Below, piece by piece: positions 47,612 to 57,004 of a stretch of 64,000 bases of DNA. Source of the DNA: Shewanella aestuarii (GTDB lineage: Bacteria; Pseudomonadota; Gammaproteobacteria; Enterobacterales; Shewanellaceae); contig NZ_BMOT01000009.1 of the NCBI RefSeq assembly GCF_014647215.1, positions 62,001 through 126,000 of the forward strand, read 5' to 3'. The notes beneath the pieces were generated by a model. The model saw only the letters and a list, made by a program, of their open reading frames with translations. It was not told the DNA's origin and did no database searches. Both the position numbers and the translations under genes were made by a program. Position 1 is the stretch's first letter; each line of letters begins with the position of its first letter.

Positions 47612-49144
47612 ATGATGTTACCTAATGAATTCTATACCGCTAAACAGGTAAAAGAGGGTGAAATCCTGGCGGCAGGGCAAGCGGGCATAAGCTTGTACCA
47701 CTTGATGCAGCGAGCTGGAACAGCGGTTTTTGAAATCCTTAGGCAATATTATCCAGTGCCCAAGCATGTATTAGTCTGTTGTGGTGGCGGTAATAATGGT
47801 GGTGATGGCTACGTGTTAGCGACGCTATTACTGCAAGCTGGCATTAAGCTGACAGTATGGTCAACCCATCAGCCGAATCAGCTGGTGGGTGATGCATACC
47901 AAGCCTACCTTGATTATGTCTCAGCGGGGGGAACCATACAAGCCGCGCAAGATACAATTGAAGCAGATGTTGATGTGATCATTGATGCGCTTCTTGGTAC
48001 AGGTCTTAAGGGCGCGGTTAAGCAGGCAACTGCGGCTTTGATTAGTCTGATTAATTTACATGATGCACAAGTGATTGCCGTCGATACTCCCTCAGGTTTG
48101 TGTGCTGATACCGGAGCGGTATTGGGCGTTTGTGTGGCGGCAAACCATACCGTGAGTTTTATCGGTATCAAGCAAGGGTTAGTTACTGCTAGCGCTAGAG
48201 ATTACATAGGTAAGTTACATTTTCATGGTTTGGGGGTAGAGGCAGAGTTTAAGCACCTGCAGCAGGCAAAAGTGTTTTCGATAAGCGAGTCAATATTAAC
48301 CCGCGCAGTCATTGCACGTAAACATACGGCCAATAAAGGTCACCATGGTAAGGCGTTGTTAGTGGGTGGTGATATGGGAATGGGCGGTGCCATTATCCTC
48401 AGTTCAATGGCATGTGCTCGCAGCGGTGCGGGATTAACAGCAGTATTAACTCATCAAGCAAACTATGCTGCGCTGTTATCGCATTGTGCTGAAGTGATGT
48501 GTAAGGATTGGATCGGCAGTGAAGATGTTGAGTCACGAATTACTTGGGCGAGCGCGATTGCATTAGGCCCAGGTCTAGGTGTTAATACACCAGCTAAATC
48601 GCTGTTTGAGGCAATTTGCGCTAGTAATAAGCCCAAAGTATTTGATGCCGATGGGCTAAATCTGTTGGCAAAAGTCCCAAACTATGACACCAATCGCATT
48701 ATTACTCCTCATCCCGGCGAGGCGGCGCGACTATTACAATGTTCAGTGACAGAAATTGAGCGTGACCGTTTTGCTGCTGTGCGAGAATTGCAGCAGCGAT
48801 TTGGCGGCGTAACGATTTTGAAAGGTGCTGGCACACTAGTGTGTGATGGTAAGCAAGTGTATGTTTGTTTAGCGGGTAACTCAGGAATGGCATCCGGAGG
48901 CATGGGAGATGTGTTAATTGGTGTGATTGTCAGTTTGCTTGCTCAAGGATACGCGCTTTTAGATGCGGCGGTTATAGGAGTGCAACTGCATAGTCAAGCT
49001 GCTGATGAGGCGGTAAAGGTATCGGGAAAAGTCGGTTTGCTTGCCAGTGATTTAATGCCATTTATTCGCCAAGAAATCAATAGGCTTAGTGACAAGAAAC
49101 AGCTTAATAAGTCGATTTATACTAAAGAGCAAAGCCTTTGTTGA
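47612..49144 (+). CDS. nnr: Bifunctional NAD(P)H-hydrate epimerase / ADP-dependent dehydratase
   Basis: 510 aa from ATG 47612; the longer frame begins at TTG 47600 and the next ATG is 47615. Residues 1-225 form the YjeF N-terminal epimerase domain (HVLVCCGGGNNGGDGYVLATLLLQ, about 53-76). Residues 235-500 form the ribokinase-like dehydratase with GKALLVGGDMGMGGAI (about 246-261), ITPHPGEAARLL and GMASGGMGDVLIGVI. It repairs damaged NADHX/NADPHX. In many gammaproteobacteria the next gene is tsaE then amiB and mutL, but here the following gene is a DUF2999 protein on the other strand, so the gene stands apart. Confidence 0.94.
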   Translation: MMLPNEFYTAKQVKEGEILAAGQAGISLYHLMQRAGTAVFEILRQYYPVPKHVLVCCGGGNNGGDGYVLATLLLQAGIKLTVWSTHQPNQLVGDAYQAYLDYVSAGGTIQAAQDTIEADVDVIIDALLGTGLKGAVKQATAALISLINLHDAQVIAVDTPSGLCADTGAVLGVCVAANHTVSFIGIKQGLVTASARDYIGKLHFHGLGVEAEFKHLQQAKVFSISESILTRAVIARKHTANKGHHGKALLVGGDMGMGGAIILSSMACARSGAGLTAVLTHQANYAALLSHCAEVMCKDWIGSEDVESRITWASAIALGPGLGVNTPAKSLFEAICASNKPKVFDADGLNLLAKVPNYDTNRIITPHPGEAARLLQCSVTEIERDRFAAVRELQQRFGGVTILKGAGTLVCDGKQVYVCLAGNSGMASGGMGDVLIGVIVSLLAQGYALLDAAVIGVQLHSQAADEAVKVSGKVGLLASDLMPFIRQEINRLSDKKQLNKSIYTKEQSLC

Positions 49145-49168
49145 CGTTGCTCTTTTTGTTAGCCAGCG

Positions 49169-49420
49169 TTACTGTTGTAATTGTGCTTTGGCGGCTTCAA
49201 CTTTAGAAAAATCTAAGCCTAATTCAACGACGGCTTCTTTAATCAGTGCAGGATTTTGCATCACTAAAGCCATTAATTGTTGTAATTTTTCAGCTGGGAT
49301 GCCCAATTGTCCCACAATGCTCATAGCCATTAATGGGTTTTGAGTTAACGCTTGAAATAGCTCATTAATTTTTGCATCGTTGACATCGTGCTCTTTTAAG
49401 ATGGCAATAATTGGATTCAT
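49169..49420 (-). CDS. DUF2999 family protein
   Basis: 83 aa, small, helical, no signal peptide. MNPIIAILKEHDVNDAKINELFQALTQNPLMAMSIVGQLGIPAEKLQQLMALVMQNPALIKEAVVELGLDF matches the DUF2999 proteins of Shewanella and Vibrio, of unknown function. It is convergent with nnr and ends 24 bp from that gene's stop. Its own promoter must be in the gene-free region upstream (49421-49767). Confidence 0.88.
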   Translation of the reverse strand: MNPIIAILKEHDVNDAKINELFQALTQNPLMAMSIVGQLGIPAEKLQQLMALVMQNPALIKEAVVELGLDFSKVEAAKAQLQQ

Positions 49421-49767
49421 TGCATGACCCTATGTTAATGGTTGAGGTAAAGTGGGTGTTGATTCTATCACAATTCATGCAGCAGAATAGTGCATGAAGC
49501 TTGAGATAAATTATCCATCATTTAAGTTAATTGAAGCCTTGCAGGAGAGCGGGGCGGCCGTTGTTATTGTTAATCGATGTTAGACTCCTGCTACTTTGTT
49601 TTTATTGCTCAATTCCCCCACATTCTTCTCAGCTTTTACCTAGGGGCTGTTTATCTGATAAGCTCAACAATCCCATAGCAAGTTGTAATATTTAATACAT
49701 TGATATTAAAAGAGTACTACTGTATTTTTGAAACAATAATTTACCCAGTTATACCTAGGTTCTTGAT
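49421..49767. other. Gene-free stretch between the DUF2999 gene and dgt
   Basis: 347 bp holding the divergent promoters. ACCTAGG occurs twice (in the ACCTAGGGG segment near 49640 and just before the dgt start near 49755), and there is no other notable structure. Confidence 0.5.
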
Positions 49768-51246
49768 ATGCACTTTAAGACAAAAATTAAAGCCGAAAGA
49801 CCTTTTCAGTACAAACCCTCCACAGGACCTATTTTAAGGCAGTTTGAAAGTGATCGCGGCCGTATTATTAATTCTGCTGCCATTAGACGATTACAACAAA
49901 AAACTCAGGTATTTCCTCTTGAGCGCAATGCTGCGGTTCGCAGTCGTTTAACCCATTCTATGGAAGTGCAGCAAGTTGGCCGCTATATCAGTCAGCTTAT
50001 TTGCGATGGCCTGTTGCGCTTTGATTCTGAAGATCAGCACTATGGTTTAAAAACCTTAGCGCGTGAGTTAGAAACGATTGTTGAAATGTCATGTTTAATG
50101 CACGATGTCGGCAATCCGCCATTTGGACATTTTGGTGAAGCGGCAATGATCGACTGGTTGCAACAACATATCGCCGCCATTTACACACAAGTGTATGCCA
50201 AAACACTTCCACAAGAGATTGCCAGAGATTTAATTCATTTTGAAGGTAATGCACAGGGCATTCGATTAATTCATACCTTATTAAAGCTTAATCTGACCTA
50301 TTCACAAGCATCAGGGATTATGAAATATACTCGCTGCGGCACTGAACCTAAACCCAATAAAGCTGATAATGATCCCCACAGTTATTTAAAGAAAAAAGTC
50401 GGTTATTACCTCAGTGAAACGGCATTCATTGCCGAGTTACAAAAGACACTTGAAATAGCGCCCCATTGTCGCTCTCCATTCTCGTACATTATGGAAGCCG
50501 CCGATGATATCTCCTACGGTATTGCTGATTTAGAAGATGCGGTTGAAAAAGGCGTATTAACGGTCTCGCAGATGAAACAAGCCTTGGTAACAAAATTCAG
50601 CGATCTGACGACCCACTTAAGCGATGAAGAACGTGAAGTCATGGGATTAATGCTAGATAAAGCCAGCAAAAGCGCCAAAGGCAGTGACAGCATGTTTTTT
50701 GTGTTTTTACGCGTAGGGGTGAATAGCCGTTTACCTCAACACGCTCAAAAACGCTTTCTGGACAATATTGAGGCCGTCTTCAATGGCAGCTTTAATCATG
50801 CTTTGATTGAAGACGACAGTGTTAATCATATGATTGTTGAAACGTTTAAGCGGGTTGCGCTAGAGCAAGCGTTTTGTCATCCAGAGGTGGAAGCGCGTGA
50901 ACTACAAGGTTACAGGGTGATCAGTGGTTTACTTGATTGCTATAAGCCCTTGCTTGCTCTCACTCGTAGTCAATTTAATGTATTGGTATATGGTGAACAA
51001 ACTGACTCAGATAAACAGATTGCTATTCCTATTTACCCTAAGCGCTTATTTAAAAAGCTCTCATCCAAGCATATCGCGGCCTATCAATCAGCGATGACTG
51101 ACAGTGTTGTGCCTACACAACTTGCCGATGAAGACTGCCGAGAGTTTTATTATCGTACTCGTCTTATCATTGATTACATCAGTGGCATGACTGATCAGTT
51201 TGCTTATGATGAGTATCGCGCATTTCATGTAATAGATGAGTTTTGA
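49768..51246 (+). CDS. dgt: Deoxyguanosinetriphosphate triphosphohydrolase
   Basis: 492 aa, the length of E. coli Dgt (505 aa). Hydrolyses dGTP to deoxyguanosine and triphosphate. HD-domain metal ligands are visible: RLTHSMEVQQVGRYI (H63) and SCLMHDVGNPPFGHFGEAA (H112, D113), plus a later Asp in AADDISYGIADLEDAVEKG. RIINSAAIRRLQQKTQVFPLERNAAVRSRLTHS is almost the same as E. coli Dgt. Limiting dGTP is linked to mutation control and to antiviral nucleotide depletion in related proteins. The start is the first ATG, with no strong RBS. A terminator follows. Confidence 0.95.
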   Translation: MHFKTKIKAERPFQYKPSTGPILRQFESDRGRIINSAAIRRLQQKTQVFPLERNAAVRSRLTHSMEVQQVGRYISQLICDGLLRFDSEDQHYGLKTLARELETIVEMSCLMHDVGNPPFGHFGEAAMIDWLQQHIAAIYTQVYAKTLPQEIARDLIHFEGNAQGIRLIHTLLKLNLTYSQASGIMKYTRCGTEPKPNKADNDPHSYLKKKVGYYLSETAFIAELQKTLEIAPHCRSPFSYIMEAADDISYGIADLEDAVEKGVLTVSQMKQALVTKFSDLTTHLSDEEREVMGLMLDKASKSAKGSDSMFFVFLRVGVNSRLPQHAQKRFLDNIEAVFNGSFNHALIEDDSVNHMIVETFKRVALEQAFCHPEVEARELQGYRVISGLLDCYKPLLALTRSQFNVLVYGEQTDSDKQIAIPIYPKRLFKKLSSKHIAAYQSAMTDSVVPTQLADEDCREFYYRTRLIIDYISGMTDQFAYDEYRAFHVIDEF

Positions 51247-51262
51247 TATGTGCTGAAAAGAC

Positions 51263-51292
51263 AAAAAGGCCTAATGATTTAGGCCTTTTTGT
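51263..51292. terminator. Rho-independent terminator of dgt (bidirectional)
   Basis: Perfect 12-bp arms, AAAAAGGCCTAA (51263-51274) and TTAGGCCTTTTT (51279-51290), loop TGAT, with A and T runs at both ends. It lies 16 bp after the dgt stop and also faces the end of the sensor gene at 51380 on the other strand. Confidence 0.9.
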
Positions 51293-51379
51293 TAGGTGTT
51301 CAGCTTGCTAAATAAAATCGCATCACAAGGTTTCTGTTTGCATTCATGGATTAGCTGCCGCAACAAATAATCCACTAAA

Positions 51380-54300
51380 TCAACTGACTCTGGTTTCTTG
51401 GCGCAGGCGCGCAAGACAATCATCTACCTTTAATGGCTTACTGAGCAAGAAGCCTTGCACTTGGTCGCAGCCACCATTTCTTAAGAATTGCAATTGCTCA
51501 TGGGTTTCAACACCCTCAGCGACCACATTTAACTCTAGGCTGTGGGCTAGGGTAATAATGGCACTGGTAATTGCAGCATCATCGGGATCTTCAGTGATAT
51601 CTCGAACGAATTCACGGTCGATTTTTAAGGTGTCAATCGGGAAACGTTTTAGATAACTTAAGCTTGAATAGCCAGTCCCAAAGTCATCAATTGAAATCGT
51701 TAAACCAATGGCTTTAAGCTGAGTTAAAATGTCTACTGAATCTTCAGGATTTCCCATGATCATTGATTCAGTTAATTCAAGCTCTAATGCATTTGCTGGT
51801 AAGCCAGAGACAGCCAATGCAACTTCAATAGTGGAAATAATGTTTGCAGTCAATTGTCTCGCTGACAAGTTCACGGCAACTGAAATATGGTTAAACCCTT
51901 CTTGGTGCCAAATAGCCAGTTGTCCACAAGCCTGATTAATTGCCCAATGACCTATCTCATTGATCATGCCAGTTTCTTCCGCTAGTGGTATAAATTCAGC
52001 GGGTGAAATAAAGCCTAGCTCTTTACTGTGCCAACGTAATAGGGCTTCTAGGCCGATAATTTTTTCTGTTTTAACATCAAACTTCGGTTGATAAACTAAT
52101 GATAATTCCTTCAATTCTATAGCTTGTTTTAAACCTGCCTCTAACAGTACATGGCGAGTAGCATATTGGTTTAGTTCAGCGGTATAAAATTGGAAATTGT
52201 TTCGACCTAATGCTTTGGCATGATACATGGCAGTATCAGCATATTTAATTAAAGACGTCGCATCTACAGCATCATTTGGGTAAAGACTGATACCAATGGA
52301 AGGCGAAATGGTTAAAGTTTTATCATCCAGTAAGAAAGGGGTTTCAAATGCTTGCAGCACTTTATCCGCAATAATCGTGGCAGACTCTGACTTTTTAACC
52401 CCTTCTAATATCAAGGTGAATTCATCGCCGCCCAATCTAGCCACAGTGTCACCCTCACGAACGGCATTAAGTAAGCGACTAGAGACGGCTTTAAGTAAAA
52501 GATCACCAATATGATGACCCATAGAATCATTAATATGTTTAAAGCGGTCAAGATCGAGGAACAACAGCGCCACAATATGCTGGGCTCTGTGCGCTTTGGT
52601 AATCGCATGATTGAGCCTGTCTTGGAACAAGGTTCGATTCGGTAGGCCAGTTAACGGGTCAAAATTAGCAAGTACTCGTAAATCTTCCTCGGCTTTTTTA
52701 CGGGCGGTGATATCGGTAAATACCGCGACAAAGTGGCTTGTTTCACCTTTATTATCAATAACCTGATTGATTTCAAGCCAAGCTAGAATGCCTCGACGAT
52801 CGCGAGTTCGTATTTGAGTTTCACCAGACCAATGTTTATGACGTAATAATTGTGCTTCAATCTCTAAGTAAAACTCTCTGGATTGTTTACCCATAGTTAA
52901 AAATAAGAAATGTTTTCCTGCTACATCGCGGGGTTTAAAACCGGTTATACGGCTAAAGGCAGGGTTAACTGAACGAACGCTGTAATCCAACTCACCTACC
53001 ACAACAGCTTCGTTCATACTGAACAACACCTGTGACGAGAGTTTTAATTCGTTTTCTGTTTCTTTTCGGCTGGTAATATCTTTATGGGTACCTGCCATAC
53101 GTATAGGATTGTTTTTGGTATCGCGCTCTACCACTTGTCCACGGTCTAACAGCCAAGTGGATTTACCGTTATCCATTTCTACTCGATATTCGGCTTCAAA
53201 AAATTCGCTATGGCCATCAAGATGTTCTTTTAATAGTCTAGAGACCCTGTCACGGTCTTCGATATGAATGTTATCAATTAATAGCTTATCGGATTTACCA
53301 AAGCTCATCTGCGGCACCATATTGGTACGGTAGACCTTGTTTTCTACAATATTCCAGTCCCACATACCGTCACCCGATGCCCACAATGCAAGCTTTAGGC
53401 GTTCTTCTGATGCTCGAATACTTTGCTCAAATTCCCGTTGTTTTTCATGTTTATGATGTCTTGCATACATAAAGTATGACAGCAAACTAAAGCTCAATAT
53501 GCCGTAGAGCATGTAAGCTAAGTGGCTCATATAAAATGGCGGGATAACCGAAACAGGGACAGTTAGCGTGTATTCATCGTAGGAGTTGAGCCCAAGAGAG
53601 TGACGAACAATAAGTTGGTAATTTCCAGGTGGTAAATTGGTATAGGTAATTTTGCTGCCAGTGGGCAACTTATGCCAAACCGAGTCAAACTCTCTTAAAA
53701 AGTAACTGTATTGACTGAGGTTTTGATAACTAAAATTGAGGGCGCCCACTTCAAAGCTGATTAGCTGTTTCTCATAGGGCATGTCAATTTTAGGGGTGTG
53801 GCTGAGATCCAACACCGGGTAACTGTGCTCACCTATTGTATATTTAGTCAGAGCCAATTTGACTGATGGTCGTTGCTGCGGGATCTCACTGGGCACAAAG
53901 TAATTTATGCCATTCACGCCGCCAAACCACATATCGCCATTGGCGTCTTTAAATCGCGCCGCGCCATTAAACTCGAGGGCTTGTAGGCCTTCATGGGTAT
54001 TAAATGAGGTAAAACTCTTCGTTTGTGGGTTATAGCGAGCAATACCTGTGTTGGTACTGAGCCAGAGGTTTTGATCATTATCCTCAAGCAGGCTGTAAAC
54101 GGTATTGATAGCTGAGTCATTATTGACTGCCAAACGTTCAAATTTAAAAATACCATAATCTGTGGTTAATTTGTCAATACCACCATGTGTTGCTACCCAT
54201 AAATCGCCATTTTGGGTACGTAGAAAATCCCTGACACGATTATCACTTAAACTAAAGGGATTATTGGGTTCATTGCTGACAAACACTAATTCTTTTTCTT

Positions 54301-55894
54301 CCGGATTTAGGCGCACTAAGCCACCGATAGTGCCAATCCATAAATACCCTTCGCTGAAATGTAAGGTAAGAATTTGATGCTTATATGGCGAGTAATCTTT
54401 TTGAAACCCAAAGTTATAGGGCAACATTTGTTGATTATCATTAGAGATAAAATATAGCCCTAAGGTGCTTGAAAGCCAAACTCTGTCTTTATCATCAATG
54501 GCTATGCTACGGAAGTTTAAGTCATTATGCAGCGCAGGGTTATGTGGTTTAATTGGGACTAATTTATCTTGCTTATCTAAAACAAACACCCCTTGGGTAG
54601 TCGCAAACCAAAGGTTGCGCTGGCTATCTTCTTGAATATCATTGACGTGCAGGTCAAGGTCTGATTCGGGGATGTTCAATAACTGCGCAAATTGGCTATT
54701 TAGATAAATATATTCATTTTTATCATTTAAATATTTCGCGCCGTCACCATCGGTACCTATCCATAAACGTTGTTTATGATCGCGATATATGGAACGGATC
54801 ATATTGCCCATGCGGGTATTTGAGGCATTGTTGTCGTACAAGTGCGCAAAGTATTGGTGACTTAAGTTAATTTTGTCTATACCGGAAAAACTGGTGCCTA
54901 ACCATAATGTGCCGTTTGGATCTAACATCATGGTCTGCAGATCATTCTCGATTAAACTCTCCCGGTTATTGACCTTATTTTTATGGTACTGGCTATGCCA
55001 TTGTTTACCATCAAAATCCAGTTGAATAAGTCCTGAATTACTGCCGATAGCCCATATTTGATTCGCATTCACAACCACAAAATCTTTAATGATTTTCTGT
55101 TTGCCTAATGCATCCGGACGTTGCCAGATGAGTTCTTTTTGATGAGTATCAAGGTTATAGCGCCAAATTTCATTATCTATAGCTAGCCAAACTGCAAAAA
55201 TAGAGCTGGATTGTATGCGATTGACTTGAACACCACTTGGAATGTCTAAACGATTAATAGTATTAGTATCAATTGCATAAGTGCCAACTTTATCTGTGCC
55301 GACAATCACAAATTTGTCGTCGACATTCGCTAAGCTGGTAATGTTAGGCTCTAGACTATTACCTAGACCGATGCGACTTATTTTATGGGTTTTAAGCGAC
55401 ATCATGAATAGGCCTGAGCGAGTGCCTATCCATAATGTTTCTCCGATCACCGCAAGATGAGTGACTTGATTGTCGGTTAAACCGTGGTCATTACTGTAGC
55501 GTGTAAATTTGCCTGTTTTCAGGTCAAGTTGGTTTAAACCACTATTTAAGGTGCCTATCCAAAGTGTGCCATCGGGGGATTGGATAATATCTGTGATGAA
55601 GTTATCTGAAATGCTTTCTGGGTCGCCAGAGCGTTTAAGGTACATTTGGAAGTCAACACCATTATAGCTGTGTAAACCATCCTGAGTACCAATCCATAAC
55701 ATACCTGCGCTGTCCATAAACAGATCAGTGATGGTGTTCTGGTTTAAGCCTTGTTCACTATTAAAGTGTTCGAATTTGATCTCAGAAATATTGCCATATT
55801 TACCCTGATATTGCGCAGTACTTGGCGTTGCATACAATAATAATGTTGCAAAAAATAAGCCTGTACAGATAAATGTAAATAAGCGTGAAATCAA
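51380..55894 (-). CDS. Giant c-di-GMP sensor: two-component-type propeller, Y_Y_Y, PAS, PAS, GGDEF, EAL
   Basis: 1504 aa. Parts in order: signal peptide (about 1-27); a periplasmic double beta-propeller (about 30-700) made of Reg_prop repeats such as DSAGMLWIGTQDGLHSYN, SPDGTLWIGTLNSGLNQLD and NGDLWVATHGGIDKL; a Y_Y_Y domain (about 720-785); one membrane helix (about 795-815); two PAS domains (about 830-955 and 965-1070); GGDEF (about 1075-1235); and EAL (about 1245-1500). RLGGDEF (G1155) with REGD five residues earlier (I-site) is an intact cyclase. EALLRW (E1283), VNLSARQL, ELTES and DDFGTGYSSLSYLKRFP make the phosphodiesterase look intact too. The sensor is of the hybrid two-component-regulator type usually joined to a histidine kinase, here joined to c-di-GMP turnover. 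Ligand unknown. Confidence 0.9.
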   Translation of the reverse strand: MISRLFTFICTGLFFATLLLYATPSTAQYQGKYGNISEIKFEHFNSEQGLNQNTITDLFMDSAGMLWIGTQDGLHSYNGVDFQMYLKRSGDPESISDNFITDIIQSPDGTLWIGTLNSGLNQLDLKTGKFTRYSNDHGLTDNQVTHLAVIGETLWIGTRSGLFMMSLKTHKISRIGLGNSLEPNITSLANVDDKFVIVGTDKVGTYAIDTNTINRLDIPSGVQVNRIQSSSIFAVWLAIDNEIWRYNLDTHQKELIWQRPDALGKQKIIKDFVVVNANQIWAIGSNSGLIQLDFDGKQWHSQYHKNKVNNRESLIENDLQTMMLDPNGTLWLGTSFSGIDKINLSHQYFAHLYDNNASNTRMGNMIRSIYRDHKQRLWIGTDGDGAKYLNDKNEYIYLNSQFAQLLNIPESDLDLHVNDIQEDSQRNLWFATTQGVFVLDKQDKLVPIKPHNPALHNDLNFRSIAIDDKDRVWLSSTLGLYFISNDNQQMLPYNFGFQKDYSPYKHQILTLHFSEGYLWIGTIGGLVRLNPEEKELVFVSNEPNNPFSLSDNRVRDFLRTQNGDLWVATHGGIDKLTTDYGIFKFERLAVNNDSAINTVYSLLEDNDQNLWLSTNTGIARYNPQTKSFTSFNTHEGLQALEFNGAARFKDANGDMWFGGVNGINYFVPSEIPQQRPSVKLALTKYTIGEHSYPVLDLSHTPKIDMPYEKQLISFEVGALNFSYQNLSQYSYFLREFDSVWHKLPTGSKITYTNLPPGNYQLIVRHSLGLNSYDEYTLTVPVSVIPPFYMSHLAYMLYGILSFSLLSYFMYARHHKHEKQREFEQSIRASEERLKLALWASGDGMWDWNIVENKVYRTNMVPQMSFGKSDKLLIDNIHIEDRDRVSRLLKEHLDGHSEFFEAEYRVEMDNGKSTWLLDRGQVVERDTKNNPIRMAGTHKDITSRKETENELKLSSQVLFSMNEAVVVGELDYSVRSVNPAFSRITGFKPRDVAGKHFLFLTMGKQSREFYLEIEAQLLRHKHWSGETQIRTRDRRGILAWLEINQVIDNKGETSHFVAVFTDITARKKAEEDLRVLANFDPLTGLPNRTLFQDRLNHAITKAHRAQHIVALLFLDLDRFKHINDSMGHHIGDLLLKAVSSRLLNAVREGDTVARLGGDEFTLILEGVKKSESATIIADKVLQAFETPFLLDDKTLTISPSIGISLYPNDAVDATSLIKYADTAMYHAKALGRNNFQFYTAELNQYATRHVLLEAGLKQAIELKELSLVYQPKFDVKTEKIIGLEALLRWHSKELGFISPAEFIPLAEETGMINEIGHWAINQACGQLAIWHQEGFNHISVAVNLSARQLTANIISTIEVALAVSGLPANALELELTESMIMGNPEDSVDILTQLKAIGLTISIDDFGTGYSSLSYLKRFPIDTLKIDREFVRDITEDPDDAAITSAIITLAHSLELNVVAEGVETHEQLQFLRNGGCDQVQGFLLSKPLKVDDCLARLRQETRVS

Positions 55895-56071
55895 ATGACA
55901 CCTTTTTATTATTGTATTTTTATCGTTATAGGAAGTGTGCTAAAAAACAATATTACCCTGTAAGGGTTAGAATTCAATTAATAATCATACATCATTGATT
56001 TTATTTTTAGGTATTTCCCCCTGACAGGTCATTATAGTCAACTTCAATGAATCACGATCAGGTGGTTATGG

Positions 56072-56998
56072 TTATGGATTTTGCAGATGACTATTGTTGT
56101 ATTGCTGCATAATAGCTTCGATTTGATCGTCTTTTTCAAGCCATAGGTCGTTCAGCCAACGCTGAAATTCAGCGCGGTATTCAGCTTGAGAAAAATACAC
56201 GTCGGCATTCACTTCAGGAACAGGTAAAACCTCTACTCTCATAACGACTTTTTTCACTCTGCCATTCATTACCCCAAATAAGATATCTTCATCGGGCTTT
56301 GAGTCAGGATAGACTAAAGTAATATTTAAAAGGTTGGTGAATTGTTCGCCCATTGCCGACAGAGTGAAGGCTATCCCGCCAGCTTTAGCACGCAATAAAT
56401 GCTTGTATGGAGACTGCTGACGCTGATGTTTTTCTAAAGTAAATCGACTACCTTCAACATAGTTGATAATTGAGGTGGGTAAGTGTTTGAAACGAGCACA
56501 GGCTTTGCGCGTGGTGGCTAAATCCTTGCCTTTGAGTTTAGGGTTTTTACGCAATTTAGCTGCGCTGGTACGGTGCATAAAAGGCATATCTAACGCCCAA
56601 CAGCCTAATCCCATAATTGGCACGTACATAAGCTCTTGTTTAAGAAAAAACTTCAGCATGGGAATATGGTTACGCAGTAAATAGGTTTGTGCCGCAATAT
56701 CAAAACCACTTAAATGGTTGCTGATGAGTAAGTACCAACTATTTTTATCAAGTTTATCAAGCCCTTCAACATCCCACTCAATATTTGAAATGATGGCAAG
56801 AATACCGCCATTACACAGTGCCCAGCACCACATAAAACGATTCATTAGATGGGATAGCCCCAAACGAATTGTTTTAATGGGTAGCAATAACTTAATAATG
56901 CCACCAAGACTAATTAATGACCCCCACAGAGCAGTGTTGATGATCAATAATGTTAGGCTGATGAAATATAAAATAGGGCCGGGTAAAAACGATAACAT
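56072..56998 (-). CDS. PlsC-type lysophospholipid acyltransferase (YihG-like), second of a pair
   Basis: 308 aa. One or two membrane segments at the N-terminus (about 8-30), then a PlsC domain. The HxxxxD box is SNHLSGFDIAAQ (about 91-102). The second block is PFMHRTSAAKLRKNPKLKGKDLATTRKACARFKHLPTSIINYVEGSRFT, where VEGSRF is the FPEGTRS-like box of YihG-type enzymes. It should transfer acyl groups to lysophosphatidic acid or a related lipid. It follows the paralogous gene by 6 bp and was probably formed by tandem duplication. Confidence 0.88.
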   Translation of the reverse strand: MLSFLPGPILYFISLTLLIINTALWGSLISLGGIIKLLLPIKTIRLGLSHLMNRFMWCWALCNGGILAIISNIEWDVEGLDKLDKNSWYLLISNHLSGFDIAAQTYLLRNHIPMLKFFLKQELMYVPIMGLGCWALDMPFMHRTSAAKLRKNPKLKGKDLATTRKACARFKHLPTSIINYVEGSRFTLEKHQRQQSPYKHLLRAKAGGIAFTLSAMGEQFTNLLNITLVYPDSKPDEDILFGVMNGRVKKVVMRVEVLPVPEVNADVYFSQAEYRAEFQRWLNDLWLEKDDQIEAIMQQYNNSHLQNP

Positions 56999-57004
56999 TG
57001 AAAC

